Counted from the first letter of the stretch, positions 18,344 through 31,571 are shown. The stretch is 40,792 nucleotides of DNA from an uncultured Ectothiorhodospiraceae bacterium (GCA_913055575.1 CAJXLI010000006.1:1-40792); one strand, 5' to 3'. Made by a program: numbers and translations. Notes: generated by a model not told the origin, from the letters alone.

Positions 18344-19597
18344 TTAGCTCTCGGAGGCCTCTTCCTCAAGCTCCGGAACAGGCTGGACATCCAGCTCGAA
18401 CGCCTTGTGCAAGGCACGCACACCCAGCTCCAGGTACTTCTCCTCGAGGACGACGGAGATCTTGATCTCTGAGGTAGAGATCATCTGGATGTTGATCCCC
18501 TCATCAGACAGCGACCGGAACATCGTGTTCGCCACCCCGGCATGGGAGCGCATCCCGACGCCGACCAGGGAGACCTTGGCGATCTTGTCATCTCCGAAGA
18601 CCTGCCGGGCGCCCAGCTTCTCGGCGTTTTCCCGGACCAGATCCAAGGTCGCCTGGTAGTCGCGCTTGTGGACCGTAAATGTAAAGTCCGTCAGCCCCTG
18701 CTGGCTGATATTCTGGATGATCATGTCCACTTCGATATTGGCCTCGGACACCGCCCCGAGGATCTTGGCCGCGATGCCCGGCGTATCCGGTACGCCGATA
18801 ATGGAGACCTTCGCCTCGTCCCGATTGAACGCGATGCCGGAGATCAGCGGCTTTTCCATTCCCTCTTCCTCGTAGGTAATCAATGTGCCGGGGCCTGCCT
18901 CGAAGCTGGACAGCACACGCAGGGGCACCCCGTACTTGCCAGCGAACTCCACGGCCCGGATCTGCAGGACCTTGGAGCCCAGGCTGGACAGCTCCAGCAT
19001 CTCGTCGGCCGTGATCCGGTCCAGCCGCCTGGCCTCGGGCACGACGCGGGGATCCGTGGTGTAGACCCCATCCACGTCCGTGTAGATCTGGCATTCATCC
19101 GCTTCCAGGGCGGCAGCCAGCGCCACCGCCGTGGTATCGGACCCGCCCCGGCCCAGGGTGGTAATTGCCCCGTCCTCGTCGACGCCCTGGAAGCCTGCGA
19201 CGACGACGACCCGGCCCTGGTGGAGATCCTCGCGCAGCGGCTCGGCGTCGATATCGAGGATGCGCGCCCGGCTGAAGGCGCTATCCGTCAGGATACGGAC
19301 CTGGGCGCCGGTATAGCAGCACGCCGGGCAGTCGATCTGCTGCAGGGCCATGGTCAGCAGGGCGATGGTTACCTGCTCACCGGTCGAGAGCAGGACATCG
19401 ACCTCGCGCCCCGGCGGGTTGGGATGGAGGGCCTCAGCCAGCTCGAGCAGGCGGTTCGTCTCCCCGCTCATGGCGGAGACGACGACGACCACGTCGTCGC
19501 CTGCCTCACGGCTCGCCTTGACCGTCTGCGCCACCTCTTGGATGCGCTCCGATGTACCGACGGAGGTGCCGCCGAACTTCTTGACTACCAGCCCCAT
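18344..19597 (-). CDS. lysC: Aspartate kinase
   Basis: Aspartokinase phosphorylates aspartate, the first step to lysine, threonine and methionine. The 417-residue single-function enzyme has the catalytic domain at about 1-245 (VVKKFGGTSVG at the start; GRGGSDTTAVALAAAL around 145-160) and two ACT regulatory domains at about 265-405 (SIIGVPDTPGIAAKILGAVS and VGVGMRSHAGVANTMF), so feedback control by lysine and/or threonine is likely. AAGGATCG precedes the ATG. It sits between alaS and csrA, a position common in gammaproteobacteria other than enterics. Confidence 0.96.
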   Translation of the reverse strand: MGLVVKKFGGTSVGTSERIQEVAQTVKASREAGDDVVVVVSAMSGETNRLLELAEALHPNPPGREVDVLLSTGEQVTIALLTMALQQIDCPACCYTGAQVRILTDSAFSRARILDIDAEPLREDLHQGRVVVVAGFQGVDEDGAITTLGRGGSDTTAVALAAALEADECQIYTDVDGVYTTDPRVVPEARRLDRITADEMLELSSLGSKVLQIRAVEFAGKYGVPLRVLSSFEAGPGTLITYEEEGMEKPLISGIAFNRDEAKVSIIGVPDTPGIAAKILGAVSEANIEVDMIIQNISQQGLTDFTFTVHKRDYQATLDLVRENAEKLGARQVFGDDKIAKVSLVGVGMRSHAGVANTMFRSLSDEGINIQMISTSEIKISVVLEEKYLELGVRALHKAFELDVQPVPELEEEASES

Positions 19598-19661
19598 GGG
19601 CGATCCTTCGTTACCGGGCGAGCCCCTTTTTGATAAATTCTAGCATAAAGAGGAGGCGCCA

Positions 19662-22265
<2,604 letters not shown>

Positions 22266-22274
22266 ACGGGCCCT

Positions 22275-22742
22275 CTACTCGTCTTCGTCTGCTGCGGCCG
22301 CAGCCGCACGCGCTTGCTCTGCCGTGAAGCCGCGCCGCTGCAGGAACTGCATTTGCCGGGCCGCCTCGTGCCGGTCCGCCGGGACGGCCTCGCCATAGCG
22401 CTGTCGCCTCACCGCACGCGCCTGATCCCGCCAGTCGACATCTGCCGCGGCCAGGGCCTCGTCGGCGAGCGTCCGCGGCACACCACGCTGATGCATCTCC
22501 TGGGCGATGCGTACCGGCCCCTGGCCTCGCTGGGTCCGGCTATGCACGAAGGCCTCGGCGAAGCGGGCCTCGTCGAGCACGCCCTCCTCGGCGAGCGCTG
22601 CGAGCGCCGCCTCGACCTCCTCGAGGTCGTGCCCGCGCCGGGTCAGCTTCTCCTGCAGCTCGCGCTGCGTATGCTCACGGCGGGCCAGGAGCCGCAGGGC
22701 CGCCGCGCGGACGGCATCGGCTGCCGGCGCCGCATCGCTCAT
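22275..22742 (-). CDS. recX: RecA regulator RecX
   Basis: RecX binds RecA filaments and limits their activity. The 155-residue protein shows the triple three-helix RecX repeats: [20 protein letters not shown] (about 16-35), [20 protein letters not shown] (about 57-76) and a third repeat up to the C-terminus ([14 protein letters not shown]). The start overlaps the recA stop by 4 bases, the usual tight coupling, and alaS follows 9 bases later. Confidence 0.94.
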   Translation of the reverse strand: MSDAAPAADAVRAAALRLLARREHTQRELQEKLTRRGHDLEEVEAALAALAEEGVLDEARFAEAFVHSRTQRGQGPVRIAQEMHQRGVPRTLADEALAAADVDWRDQARAVRRQRYGEAVPADRHEAARQMQFLQRRGFTAEQARAAAAAADEDE

Positions 22743-23797
22743 GGGGCCTGCCCGCTATCCCCGCTGCCGTCCGCGTCGCCCTCGCCCTCGGCCTCGCCAG
22801 CGGAGGCGCCCAGGACCTGCTCCCGGAGGCGGCTCTCGATCTCGGCGGCGATCTCCGGATTGTTGCGCAAGTACTGACGAGCGTTGTCCTTGCCCTGGCC
22901 GATGCGCTCGCCGTTGTAGCTGTACCAGGCGCCGGACTTCTCGATGAGGCTTTGGGAGACGCCCATATCGATGATCTCGCCCTCGCGCGAGATGCCCTCG
23001 CCGTAGAGGATCTCGAAATCCGCCTGCTTGAACGGCGGGGCCATCTTGTTCTTGACCACCTTGACCCGGGTCTCGTTGCCGAGCACCTCGTCGCCCTTCT
23101 TGATCGAGCCGGTCCGGCGGATATCCAGGCGCACCGAGGAGTAGAACTTGAGGGCGTTACCGCCAGAGGTCGTCTCCGGGCTACCGAACATCACCCCGAT
23201 CTTCATGCGGATCTGGTTGATGAAGACCACCAGGGTGTTCGAGCGCTGGATACTGCCGGAGAGCTTGCGCAGCGCCTGGGACATGAGCCGCGCCTGCAGG
23301 CCCACGTGGGAGTCGCCCATCTCGCCCTCGATCTCGGCCTTGGGCGTGAGCGCGGCCACGGAGTCGACCACGAGCACGTCCAGCCCGGCGGAGCGGACCA
23401 GCATGTCGGTAATCTCGAGCGCCTGCTCGCCGGTGTCGGGCTGCGAGACCAGCAGGTCGTCGATGTCCACGCCCACCGCCTCGGCGTAGTCCGGATCGAG
23501 GGCGTGCTCGGCGTCGACAAAGGCAGCGGTGCCGCCGGCCTTCTGCGCCTCGGCGATGATATGCAGGGTCAGGGTCGTCTTCCCGGACGACTCCGGCCCG
23601 TAGATCTCGACCACGCGGCCGCGGGGCAGCCCGCCGATCCCGAGCGCCACGTCCAGGGCCAGTGATCCCGTGGAGATGCTCTTGACGTCGCCGCGCACCG
23701 CGCGGGCGTCGCCCATGCGCATCACCGCGCCCTTGCCGAACTGCTTCTCGATCTGCCCTAGAGCAGCGCCCAGCGCCTTCTTGCGATCCTCGTCCAT
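22739..23797 (-). CDS. recA: Recombinase RecA
   Basis: RecA forms filaments on single-stranded DNA, drives strand exchange and activates SOS autoproteolysis. The 352 residues include Walker [10 protein letters not shown], the stretch [20 protein letters not shown], and an acidic C-terminal tail ([16 protein letters not shown]). The track ORF begins at a GTG at 23809, but the ATG at 23797 (MDEDRKKAL) has GGAG six bases upstream and fits other RecA proteins. The 134 bases upstream contain no CTGT-N8-ACAG LexA box. Confidence 0.98.
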   Translation of the reverse strand: MDEDRKKALGAALGQIEKQFGKGAVMRMGDARAVRGDVKSISTGSLALDVALGIGGLPRGRVVEIYGPESSGKTTLTLHIIAEAQKAGGTAAFVDAEHALDPDYAEAVGVDIDDLLVSQPDTGEQALEITDMLVRSAGLDVLVVDSVAALTPKAEIEGEMGDSHVGLQARLMSQALRKLSGSIQRSNTLVVFINQIRMKIGVMFGSPETTSGGNALKFYSSVRLDIRRTGSIKKGDEVLGNETRVKVVKNKMAPPFKQADFEILYGEGISREGEIIDMGVSQSLIEKSGAWYSYNGERIGQGKDNARQYLRNNPEIAAEIESRLREQVLGASAGEAEGEGDADGSGDSGQAP

Positions 23798-23943
23798 TTC
23801 CGGCTCCACCTCGTCGCGTGACTGCCCCGTTGACGGGCTCCGGCGCCTGCGGCTCCGGCCCGCTTCCCTGCTGCCGGCCCATTAAGGCGGCGCGATTATT
23901 CCACAATGCCACCAGGCTTTCTACCCGGCATTTGCGCGGCATT

Positions 23944-24510
23944 CTAACAGTCCCCCAGGGTCAGCGTATCCGGGCTATCCGGGGCGCGCGCCGCGCCTAG
24001 CGGCCAGCGGCCGAGAACCCGGTAGTCAGGCCCCGCGGCGCCTCGCTGTGAGGCCACCAGGGTGAGCTCACCGATCCGCCAGTGCAGCGGTACCGGCGGC
24101 GTCCGGAAAGCCGGCGGCGCGGCCTTGCGGAACAGGGTGACGTGCGGGCGCAGCGGCTTGTCGTCGAAGGCCTGCCCCAGGCGACGGAGCCGCTGGCGCA
24201 GCTCGCGGTGGAGGGCTACCAGCGGCTCCGGGGCCGCCTGGGTGCCGACCCAGACCACACCGGCACGGGCGAAGAAGCCGATGTGGTCTAGATCCAGGCG
24301 GGCCGGCGCTACCGCCGCCGCGGCCCGAGCGCCGGCGGCAGCCACCCGCTCCGGATCGCCGTCGCCGACAAAGAGGACGGTCAGGTGGAGGCGTTCCCGG
24401 GGTACGGGGCGGCCTGCTTCACCCAGATCGCGCTGCAGGTCCGCCAGCGCCGCCTTCACCCCCGAGGGCGGCCAAAGGGCGAAGAACAGCCGCACGCCAG
24501 CCCCGCTCAT
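23944..24510 (-). CDS. thpR: RNA 2',3'-cyclic phosphodiesterase (2'-5' RNA ligase family)
   Basis: ThpR/LigT hydrolyses 2',3'-cyclic phosphate RNA ends and shows 2'-5' ligase activity. The 188-residue protein has both HxTx catalytic motifs of the 2H superfamily: HLTV (in [12 protein letters not shown], about residue 43) and HVTL (in [10 protein letters not shown], about 127). The N-terminal RLFFALWPP is typical. The track ORF is far too long; the start ATG at 24510 overlaps the pncC stop by 4 bases. Gene order pncC-thpR-recA is recurrent in this group. Confidence 0.92.
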   Translation of the reverse strand: MSGAGVRLFFALWPPSGVKAALADLQRDLGEAGRPVPRERLHLTVLFVGDGDPERVAAAGARAAAAVAPARLDLDHIGFFARAGVVWVGTQAAPEPLVALHRELRQRLRRLGQAFDDKPLRPHVTLFRKAAPPAFRTPPVPLHWRIGELTLVASQRGAAGPDYRVLGRWPLGAARAPDSPDTLTLGDC

Positions 24511-25007
24511 ACCTGCCCCCGGCAACGCTGCAGCAGGCCGTCGAGGGCCGCTGCGACGCTCGCCCGGCGCACCGCGTCGCGATCCCCCGAGAAGCAGAAG
24601 CGCTCCGCGTCGACACCCTCCGGAGCGCCCCAGCCGATCCAGACCGTACCCACAGGCTTCTCCGGGCTGCCACCTTCGGGTCCGGCGACCCCCGTGATAG
24701 CCACGCCGTGGGTTACCGGCGCCTGGCCCAGCAATCCCCCGGCCAGGGCCTCGGCCACCGCCTCGCTGACGGCGCCCGCCTCCTGGATGACCGCCCCTCG
24801 AACACCGAGCAGCTCCTGCTTGGCGGCGTTGCTGTAGACCACCAGCCCGCGCTCGAACCACGCCGAGGCGCCGCCGCCGTCGGTGACGACCTTGGCCAGC
24901 AGCCCGCCCGTGCACGATTCTGCCACCGCCAGGCTCAATCCCCGGGCCAGGAAGGCCTCACCGACAGCGCGGGCCTGCTCTTGAAGCGTCCTGTCGTCGT
25001 GTATCAT
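24507..25007 (-). CDS. pncC: Nicotinamide-nucleotide amidase (CinA C-terminal domain)
   Basis: PncC deamidates NMN to nicotinate mononucleotide for NAD recycling. The 166-residue single-domain protein has the family motifs VAESCTGGLL (about 28-37), YSNAAKQELLGV, AVSEAVAEALAGG and ITGVAGPEGGSPEKPVGTVW. It is the short form without the CinA N-terminal domain. GGGGGA precedes the ATG. It is divergent from mutS across 38 bases and upstream of thpR and recA. Confidence 0.95.
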   Translation of the reverse strand: MIHDDRTLQEQARAVGEAFLARGLSLAVAESCTGGLLAKVVTDGGGASAWFERGLVVYSNAAKQELLGVRGAVIQEAGAVSEAVAEALAGGLLGQAPVTHGVAITGVAGPEGGSPEKPVGTVWIGWGAPEGVDAERFCFSGDRDAVRRASVAAALDGLLQRCRGQV

Positions 25008-25045
25008 AGCGTCCCCCTTTCCCAGTGCGGCACCGGGTCGATCCT

Positions 25046-27661
25046 ATGGCAGAGTCGAGCGAGGCCGAGCCACCCAACCTCGAGAGCGCGGCCGGGCATA
25101 CGCCGATGATGCGCCAGTTCCTGCGCATCAAGGCCGAGTACCCGACGACCCTGCTCTTCTACCGGATGGGTGATTTCTACGAGCTATTCTATGAGGATGC
25201 CGAGCGCGCCGCGAAACTGCTCGATATCACCCTGACCACCCGCGGCGAGTCCGCCGGCGCGCCTATCCCCATGGCCGGCGTCCCGGTCCAGTCCGTGGAG
25301 AGCTACCTCGCCCGGCTCGTGCGCCTCGGCGAGTCCATCGCCATCTGTGAGCAGATCGGCGACCCCAACACCGCCAAGGGGCCCGTGGAGCGCCAGGTGG
25401 TCCGGGTGGTAACGCCGGGGACGCTCACCGAGGACGCCCTGCTCGATGAGCGCAGCACCAACCTGCTCGCTGCCGTGGCACCGGGGAGCAAGGGGCACTT
25501 CGGGCTGGCCACGCTGGAGCTCTCCTCGGGGCGCTTCACCGTGCTGGAAGCCCCCGATGCCGAAGGCCTCGATGCCGAGATCGAGCGCCTGCGCCCGGCG
25601 GAGCTCATCCTCCCCGACGACGACGCCACCCCGGCCCCGGCGGGTGGCTGCGTCACCCGGCGCCGCCCGCCGTGGCACTTCGAGCGCGAGCCGGCCCGGC
25701 GGCTGCTGCTGCGCCAGCTCGGCACCCACGACCTCTCCGGCTTCGGCGCCGAGGGCCTGGAGGCGCCCATCGCGGCCGCCGGGGCCCTGCTGCAGTACAT
25801 CAGCGAGACCCAGCGGGCCACCCTCCCCCACGTCTGCTCGCTCGCCGTCGAGTCCCGCGACGAGGCGATCACCATCGATGCCGCCAGCCGCCGCAACCTG
25901 GAGATCGAGCGCAACCTCTCCGGCGGCACGGAGCACACGCTAGCGGCGGTGATCGACAGCAGCGTCACCGCCATGGGCGGCCGGCTGCTGCGCCGCTGGC
26001 TGCAGCGCCCGTTGCGCGACCAGGACACCATCGCCGCCCGGCACGCCGCCGTGGCCGCCCTGGCCGAGGGGAGCTTCGCCGAGCTACGCGCCAGCCTCGA
26101 CGGCTGCGCCGACATCGAGCGCATCCTCGCCCGCGTAGCCCTGGGCAGCGCCCGGCCGCGGGATCTCATCGGGCTGCACGACGCCTTGGAGCGCCTGCCG
26201 CAGCTACAGCTCCAGCTGCGCCAGCTCAACAGCCACCGCCTGCAGGCGCTCACTCGTGAGCTCGATGAGCACCCGCAGACCGCGGATCTGCTGCGCCGGG
26301 CAATCACCGACACGCCGCCAGCGACGGTCCGGGATGGCGGGGTCATCGCGGACGGCTACGACGCGGAGCTCGACGAGCTGCGCTCGATGTCGCGTAACGC
26401 CGACGACTACCTCGCCTCCCTTGAGGCCGAGGAGCGCGCGGCCACCGGCATCCCTACACTCAAGGTCGGCTTCAACCGCGTGCACGGCTACTACATCGAG
26501 GTCACCCGCAGCCAGAGCGACCAGGTCCCGGAGCGCTACATCCGGCGCCAGACCCTCAAGTCCTCGGAGCGATTCATCACGCCGGAGCTCAAGCGCTTCG
26601 AGGAGCAGGTCCTGTCCGCCCGCGAGCGCGCCCTCGCCCGCGAGAAGGCCCTCTACGAGCAGCTCGTCGAGCAGCTGGCCGAGGATCTATCGCCGCTGCA
26701 GACGAGCGCCGCCGCCCTGGCCGAGCTCGACGCCCTGGCCGCCTTCGCCGAGCGGGCCCGCACCCTGGACTACGTCCAGCCTCAGCTCTGCGAAACGCCC
26801 GGGGTGCGCATCGAGGGCGGCCGCCACCCGGTCGTCGAGCAGGCCCTGGACGCCCCCTTCGTCCCCAACGACGTGCGCCTGGACAGCCGCCGGCGGATGC
26901 TGCTGATCACCGGGCCCAACATGGGCGGCAAGTCCACCTACATGCGGCAGACGGCGCTCGCCGCCCTGCTCGCCTACGCCGGCTCCTTCGTCCCGGCGCA
27001 GCGGGCGTCCCTCGGCCCCATCGACCGGATCTTCACACGCATCGGCGCCGCGGACGACCTCGCCTCGGGACGCTCCACCTTCATGGTGGAGATGACCGAG
27101 ACCGCGAATATCCTCCATAACGCCACCGCCGAGAGCCTGGTGCTCATGGACGAGATCGGCCGCGGGACGAGCACCTTCGACGGCCTGGCCCTCGCCTGGG
27201 CTACCGCCGAGCGCCTGGCCACGCATATCCGCGCCTTCACCCTGTTCGCCACCCACTACTTCGAGATGACGGCGCTGGAGCAGCGCCACACCGGCGTGGT
27301 GAACGTCCACCTCGAGGCGGCCGAGCACGGCGAGCGTATCGTCTTCCTCCACGCCGTGCGCGACGGCCCGGCGAACCAGAGCTACGGCCTGCAGGTGGCG
27401 GCGCTCGCCGGGGTGCCTCGGGAAGTCCTGCAGGCGGCGCGGGCGAAGCTGCGCAGCCTCGAGTCCGGCGAGGGCGCCGATAGCGGCTCGGCGCAGCTGC
27501 CGCTGTTCGGCCCTGAGCCGGCAACCGAGCCGCCGGCGCCGGCGCCCGAGCCGGAGCCCGACCCCGTCCGCGAGGCGGTGGCGGCGCTCGATCCCGATGG
27601 GCTGACCCCGCGAGAGGCCCTGGAGGCCCTCTATCGGCTCAAGGAGCAATGCAAGGAGTAG
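25046..27661 (+). CDS. mutS: DNA mismatch repair protein MutS
   Basis: MutS recognises mismatches and starts repair with MutL. The protein (871 residues from the ATG) has the mismatch-binding FYE motif in [10 protein letters not shown], connector, lever and clamp domains, and a C-terminal ATPase with Walker [10 protein letters not shown] and [21 protein letters not shown] Pro/Glu-rich linker ([17 protein letters not shown]) precedes the C-terminal dimerisation segment. The track starts at a GTG at 25025; the ATG at 25046 (MAESSEAEP) is preferred although neither has a good ribosome site. It is divergent from pncC. Confidence 0.97.
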   Translation: MAESSEAEPPNLESAAGHTPMMRQFLRIKAEYPTTLLFYRMGDFYELFYEDAERAAKLLDITLTTRGESAGAPIPMAGVPVQSVESYLARLVRLGESIAICEQIGDPNTAKGPVERQVVRVVTPGTLTEDALLDERSTNLLAAVAPGSKGHFGLATLELSSGRFTVLEAPDAEGLDAEIERLRPAELILPDDDATPAPAGGCVTRRRPPWHFEREPARRLLLRQLGTHDLSGFGAEGLEAPIAAAGALLQYISETQRATLPHVCSLAVESRDEAITIDAASRRNLEIERNLSGGTEHTLAAVIDSSVTAMGGRLLRRWLQRPLRDQDTIAARHAAVAALAEGSFAELRASLDGCADIERILARVALGSARPRDLIGLHDALERLPQLQLQLRQLNSHRLQALTRELDEHPQTADLLRRAITDTPPATVRDGGVIADGYDAELDELRSMSRNADDYLASLEAEERAATGIPTLKVGFNRVHGYYIEVTRSQSDQVPERYIRRQTLKSSERFITPELKRFEEQVLSARERALAREKALYEQLVEQLAEDLSPLQTSAAALAELDALAAFAERARTLDYVQPQLCETPGVRIEGGRHPVVEQALDAPFVPNDVRLDSRRRMLLITGPNMGGKSTYMRQTALAALLAYAGSFVPAQRASLGPIDRIFTRIGAADDLASGRSTFMVEMTETANILHNATAESLVLMDEIGRGTSTFDGLALAWATAERLATHIRAFTLFATHYFEMTALEQRHTGVVNVHLEAAEHGERIVFLHAVRDGPANQSYGLQVAALAGVPREVLQAARAKLRSLESGEGADSGSAQLPLFGPEPATEPPAPAPEPEPDPVREAVAALDPDGLTPREALEALYRLKEQCKE

Positions 27662-27770
27662 GTAGGAGCACCGGGGATAACCCGTTAGAATACCTGCGAC
27701 GCGGATCGGCCTCTGCGGAGCGCCGACCCTGGCAGGTGCAAGGACCTGAAACGGCAACGGAGCCAGTCAC

Positions 27771-28094
27771 ATGACCTACGTCGTCACCGAGAACTGCATC
27801 AAGTGCAAGTACACCGACTGCGTGGAGGTCTGCCCCGTAGACTGCTTCCATGAGGGGCCGAACTTCCTGGTGATCGATCCGGATGAATGCATCGACTGCA
27901 GCCTTTGCGAGCCGGAGTGCCCGGCCGAGGCGATCTACTCCGAGGACGATCTACCGCCCTCCATGGAGCACTACATCGAGCTCAACGCGGAGCTCGCCAA
28001 GGAGTGGCCGGTCATCACGGAGAAGAAGGACCCGCCGCCGGACGCCGAGGAGTGGGATGGCGTCCAGGACAAGTACCAGTACCTGGAGCGCTGA
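27771..28094 (+). CDS. fdxA: Seven-iron ferredoxin FdxA
   Basis: FdxA is a small electron carrier with one [3Fe-4S] and one [4Fe-4S] cluster. The 107-residue protein shows [18 protein letters not shown] near the N-terminus and [16 protein letters not shown] around residues 40-55, the paired cluster motifs of this family, followed by an acidic C-terminal half. It follows mutS by 109 bases, as in many gammaproteobacteria. A ferredoxin could feed reductases such as BciB, but no direct link is visible. Confidence 0.96.
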   Translation: MTYVVTENCIKCKYTDCVEVCPVDCFHEGPNFLVIDPDECIDCSLCEPECPAEAIYSEDDLPPSMEHYIELNAELAKEWPVITEKKDPPPDAEEWDGVQDKYQYLER

Positions 28095-28106
28095 CCACCC
28101 CCGCGC

Positions 28107-29069
28107 TCAGCCGCGCGGGTGGTGCTCGGCGTGGAGCCGCTGCAGCCGGTGCCGGGCTACGTGGGTGTAGATCTGGGTGGTGGACAGGTCGGCGTGCCCG
28201 AGTAGCATCTGCACAGCGCGCAGGTCCGCCCCGTGGTTGAGCAGGTGGGTGGCGAAGGAGTGGCGCAGGGTATGCGGTGAGATCGACGGGTCGATCCCGG
28301 CCTCTACCGCATAGCGCTTGACCCGGTGCCAAAAGGCCTGCCGGGTCAGCCCCTCGCCGCGCCGGGTGACGAACAGCGCCTCCCCCCTCCGGCTGCCGAG
28401 CAACGCCGGCCGGCCGTCCTGCAGATAGCGCGCCACCCAGTCCAGGGCCTCCTCCCCGAGCGGGACCAGGCGCTCGCGTCCGCCCTTGCCCACCACCCGC
28501 ACCAGCCCTTGCCGGGTGCTCACCCCATCCATGGTCAGCCCCACGAGCTCCGAGACCCGCAGCCCCGTCGCGTAGAGCACCTCCAGCAGGCAGCGGTCGC
28601 GCAGCCCCAGCGGATCGCCGGTATCCGGCGCCTCCAGCAGCGCCTCGACCTGGCGCTCCGTGAGCGCCCCGGGCAGGGCTTGCCCCAGCCTCGGTGCCTC
28701 CACCTCAGCGGTCGGATCGTCGCCGCGGACCCCTTCCTGGACCCGACGGCGGTAGAAGCGCCGCAGGCTGGTCACCAGCCGCGCCGTCGTCCGAGGGCGG
28801 GCGCCGGCCGCCACACGCTCGGAGAGGTAGCCGAGAACGGCCTCACGCCCGGCGGTGTGCAAGTCCTCGCCGCGGCTCGCCAGGTAGGCGGCGAAACCCT
28901 CGAGATCGGACCGGTAGGCTGCCAGGGTAGCCTCGGCAAGGCCCTGCTCGGACCAGAGCGCATCCAGGAAGGTCTCGATGCGCCGGGCGTCGGCCTCTGC
29001 CGGGGCCGGCCGTGTCCGGGGCCGCCCCCGGCGCTCGGCGGCAGCCGAGCTGGCGCGCCGCGGCGCCAT
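28107..29069 (-). CDS. xerD: Tyrosine recombinase XerD
   Basis: XerD, with XerC, resolves chromosome dimers at dif. The 320-residue protein has an N-terminal core-binding domain (about 25-115) and a catalytic domain with the RKHRHY set: Arg in ATGLRVSELVGL, Lys in VVGKGGRERLVPL, HTLRHSFATHLL, and LLGHADLSTTQIYTHV with the nucleophile Tyr. The LHAEHHPRG end is typical of XerD. It starts 2 bases after the slipin gene, so the two are probably cotranscribed. An Arg/Ala-rich N-terminal extension of about 25 residues is unusual. Confidence 0.94.
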   Translation of the reverse strand: MAPRRASSAAAERRGRPRTRPAPAEADARRIETFLDALWSEQGLAEATLAAYRSDLEGFAAYLASRGEDLHTAGREAVLGYLSERVAAGARPRTTARLVTSLRRFYRRRVQEGVRGDDPTAEVEAPRLGQALPGALTERQVEALLEAPDTGDPLGLRDRCLLEVLYATGLRVSELVGLTMDGVSTRQGLVRVVGKGGRERLVPLGEEALDWVARYLQDGRPALLGSRRGEALFVTRRGEGLTRQAFWHRVKRYAVEAGIDPSISPHTLRHSFATHLLNHGADLRAVQMLLGHADLSTTQIYTHVARHRLQRLHAEHHPRG

Positions 29070-29071
29070 CG

Positions 29072-29890
29072 TCAGCGCCCATCCCCACCGCCCGGGCCGT
29101 CGCCGCCGCCGGCCGGGGCCGCGCCACCTGCCGGAGCGCCCTGTCCCTCGGTATAGCCGAAGGCCCGCAGCAGCTCCAGCGGCAGCGGGAAGACCAGGGA
29201 GGAGCTCTCGTTCTCGTTCGCCACGGTAACCAGGGTCTGCAGGTAGCGCAGCTGCAGCGAGGCCGGGCTCTGGCCGAGGATCTCCGCGGCGTCGCGGAGC
29301 TGCTCGGCGGCCTGCATCTCGCCCTCGGCGTGGATCACCTTGGCCCGCCGCGCCCGCTCGGCCTCCGCCTGCTGGGCGATGGCACGGATCATCGAGTCGT
29401 CGATGTCCACGTGCTTGATCTCCACGTTGGCAACCTTGACGCCCCAGTGGTCCGTCTGCTGGTCCAGGATCTCCTGGATGTGGGCGTTGAGCTTGTCGCG
29501 CTCGGCGAGCATCTCGTCGAGCTCGTGCTGGCCGAGCACCGAGCGCAGGGTGGTCTGGGCCAGCTGGCTGACCGCCGAGTAGAAGTCCTCGACGTTAATG
29601 ATGGCCTGCTGCGGATCGATCACCCGGAAGTACAGCACGGCGTTGACGCCCACCGAGACGTTGTCCCGGGAGATCACATCCTGGCTCGGCACGTCCATCA
29701 CCACCGTGCGCAGGTCTACGCGGACCATCTGCTGGATGATGGGGATGATCAGGATCAGCCCCGGCCCCTTCACGCTCCAGAAGCGGCCGAGCTGGAAGAC
29801 GACGCCGCGCTCGTACTCGCGCAGGATACGGATCGAGGCGACGACAATCGCGAGCAGCACCGCGAGCACGATGATCAGGACGGTAACCAT
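29072..29890 (-). CDS. Slipin (stomatin-like SPFH protein)
   Basis: SPFH/band-7 proteins assemble into membrane microdomain scaffolds and often partner with NfeD proteases. The 272-residue protein has one N-terminal membrane segment ([19 protein letters not shown]), then the SPFH domain ([20 protein letters not shown], about 28-47; [17 protein letters not shown]) and a helical region ([20 protein letters not shown]), ending in a Gly/Ala-rich tail. The track ORF begins upstream; the ATG at 29890 is preceded by GGGGGAGGG. No nfeD gene is adjacent here; instead xerD follows directly. Confidence 0.92.
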   Translation of the reverse strand: MVTVLIIVLAVLLAIVVASIRILREYERGVVFQLGRFWSVKGPGLILIIPIIQQMVRVDLRTVVMDVPSQDVISRDNVSVGVNAVLYFRVIDPQQAIINVEDFYSAVSQLAQTTLRSVLGQHELDEMLAERDKLNAHIQEILDQQTDHWGVKVANVEIKHVDIDDSMIRAIAQQAEAERARRAKVIHAEGEMQAAEQLRDAAEILGQSPASLQLRYLQTLVTVANENESSSLVFPLPLELLRAFGYTEGQGAPAGGAAPAGGGDGPGGGDGR

Positions 29891-30048
29891 GGCGACCCTC
29901 CCCCTTTGGCTGCACGCCCGGCAGGGCGATGCCCGGCGGCCGCAACGCTGCGCTGCCCCACCTACCTGCACGGACTCTAGCCCAAGCATAGCCCCGGCTA
30001 CGGCGAGTGCGCCACCAAGGCACCGCCACACCGGAGGGGACGAGGCCG

Positions 30049-30054
30049 TATAAT
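30049..30054 (+). promoter_or_regulatory. Perfect -10 box immediately before rlmM
   Basis: TATAAT is followed after six bases by the rlmM ATG, which would place the transcription start at or within a base or two of the start codon. There is no clear -35. GGAGGGGA at 30032-30039 is too far upstream to serve as a ribosome site for this ATG. Confidence 0.4.
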
Positions 30055-30060
30055 GGGCCC

Positions 30061-31080
30061 ATGGAGCTCAAGGGCTGGATCCTGCACTGCCGCGCTGGCT
30101 ACGAGGAGACCCTCGCCGCCGAGGTGATCGCCGCCGGCAAGCGCCGAGGCGTGCACGGCTACTGCCGGGCGCGCCCGCACAGCGCCTACGTGGTCTTCGA
30201 GGCCCCGGCCGGGGACGCCCCCCTGCCGCCGCCGCTCGTCTTTGCGCGGGCCAGCGCCGGCCTTGTCGCGGAGCTCACCGGCCTGCCCGAGGGCGGGCGC
30301 GCCGAGGCCATCGCCGAGGCCCTGCCCGCCGGGCTCGGCGCCGCCGAGCCCTGGCTGGAGCACCCCGACAGCGAGGCCGGCCGCCCCTTGGCGCGTTTCT
30401 GCCGGCGCTTCGCCAAGCCAGCGCGGCACGCCCTGGAGGCGGGCGGCGTTGCCACCGGCGATCCCCGGCAGCGCCTGCGGCTGCTCTTCCCCGACTCCCG
30501 GCACTGCCTCGCCGGCGTCGGGCCGCCCGGCCAGTGGCCCGCCGGCATCCCGCGGCTGCGCATGCCGCGCAGCGCCCCGAGCCGATCGGTACTCAAGCTC
30601 GAGGAGGCGATCCACCGCTTGATCCCGGAGCCGGAGCGGCCCTACCCCGGGGAGCACGCCGTGGACCTGGGCGCCGCACCGGGCGGCTGGAGCTGGCTGA
30701 TGCGCGAGCGCGGTGCCACGGTCACCGCCGTGGACAATGGCCCCCTGGCCGCTCCACTGGCCGACGATCCCGGCATCGACCACCGGTGTGCCGATGCCTT
30801 CCGCTACCGCCCCCGCGGCGAGGTCGACTGGCTGCTCTGCGACGTGGTCGATCGTCCCCAGGGGATCACCCGGCTGATGACCCAGTGGCTGCGCGCCGGA
30901 CGCGCCCGGGCAGCGGTCTTCAACCTCAAGCTGCCCATGCGCCACCCCCTGGATACGGTCCGCCGGGCCCTGGACGCCCTCGCCGACGCCGGCGCCGAGA
31001 CCCACGCGGCGCAGCTCTACCACGACCGCGAGGAGGTCACGGTCTACGCTCGCCGCGCGGACTCGCGCGGCGGCGGCTGA
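30061..31080 (+). CDS. rlmM: 23S rRNA 2'-O-ribose methyltransferase RlmM
   Basis: RlmM methylates C2498 of 23S rRNA using SAM. The 339-residue protein has an N-terminal THUMP-like domain ([13 protein letters not shown]) and a Rossmann methyltransferase domain with [20 protein letters not shown] (about 201-220), VDWLLCDVV, and [16 protein letters not shown], matching the K-D-K-E arrangement of this family. The ATG at 30061 ([15 protein letters not shown]) fits the family; a GTG 18 codons upstream has no homology support. Transcripts from the TATAAT box six bases upstream would be leaderless. Confidence 0.92.
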   Translation: MELKGWILHCRAGYEETLAAEVIAAGKRRGVHGYCRARPHSAYVVFEAPAGDAPLPPPLVFARASAGLVAELTGLPEGGRAEAIAEALPAGLGAAEPWLEHPDSEAGRPLARFCRRFAKPARHALEAGGVATGDPRQRLRLLFPDSRHCLAGVGPPGQWPAGIPRLRMPRSAPSRSVLKLEEAIHRLIPEPERPYPGEHAVDLGAAPGGWSWLMRERGATVTAVDNGPLAAPLADDPGIDHRCADAFRYRPRGEVDWLLCDVVDRPQGITRLMTQWLRAGRARAAVFNLKLPMRHPLDTVRRALDALADAGAETHAAQLYHDREEVTVYARRADSRGGG

Positions 31081-31154
31081 CATACTATGATAGGCATGCT
31101 TTACACCTTCCCCGGTCCTGCTGGCGCAGGCGGGGGCGAGCGCACCGGATACCT

Positions 31155-31571
31155 ATGGATCTCAACGAGCTAAAGGAAACCTTCGAGTTCATCGATGACT
31201 GGGAGGAACGCTACCGCATCCTCATCGATCTCGGCCGGCAATTGCCGGAATTCCCCGAGGCGGAGCGTACCGAGGCGAATCGCGTCGACGGCTGCACGAG
31301 CAACGTCTGGCTGGTCTGCCGGCGCGACGAGAGCGATCCCCAGCGGCTCATCTTCCTCGCCGACAGCGACGCCTTTATCGTCAAGGGCCTGATTGCGCTG
31401 GTCCTCATGGCCTACTCCGGCGCCACGCCCGAGGAGATCCAGGATACCGACATCCGGGACCTGTTCCGGCAGCTCGGGCTGGAGCGCAACCTCAGCCCCA
31501 ATCGACGCGACGGCTTCTACGCCATGGTCGACCGCATCCATGAGCTCGCGGCTGAGGCCCGCACAGCCTGA
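31155..31571 (+). CDS. sufE: SufE-family Fe-S assembly protein
   Basis: SufE accepts sulfane sulfur from the SufS desulfurase and passes it to the Fe-S scaffold. The 138-residue protein has the active-site cysteine in RVDGCTSNVWL (about residue 51) and the family stretch IVKGLIALVLMAYSGATPEE. The ATG at 31155 begins MDLNELKETFEFIDDWEERY. The much longer track ORF is a false extension. No sufS or other suf genes are adjacent. It follows rlmM by 74 bases. Confidence 0.93.
   Translation: MDLNELKETFEFIDDWEERYRILIDLGRQLPEFPEAERTEANRVDGCTSNVWLVCRRDESDPQRLIFLADSDAFIVKGLIALVLMAYSGATPEEIQDTDIRDLFRQLGLERNLSPNRRDGFYAMVDRIHELAAEARTA

Noticed and set aside
28107-29069. Phage or integron integrase
   Set aside because: Length, the LHAEHHPRG end and housekeeping context fit XerD; no phage genes or att-like repeats nearby.
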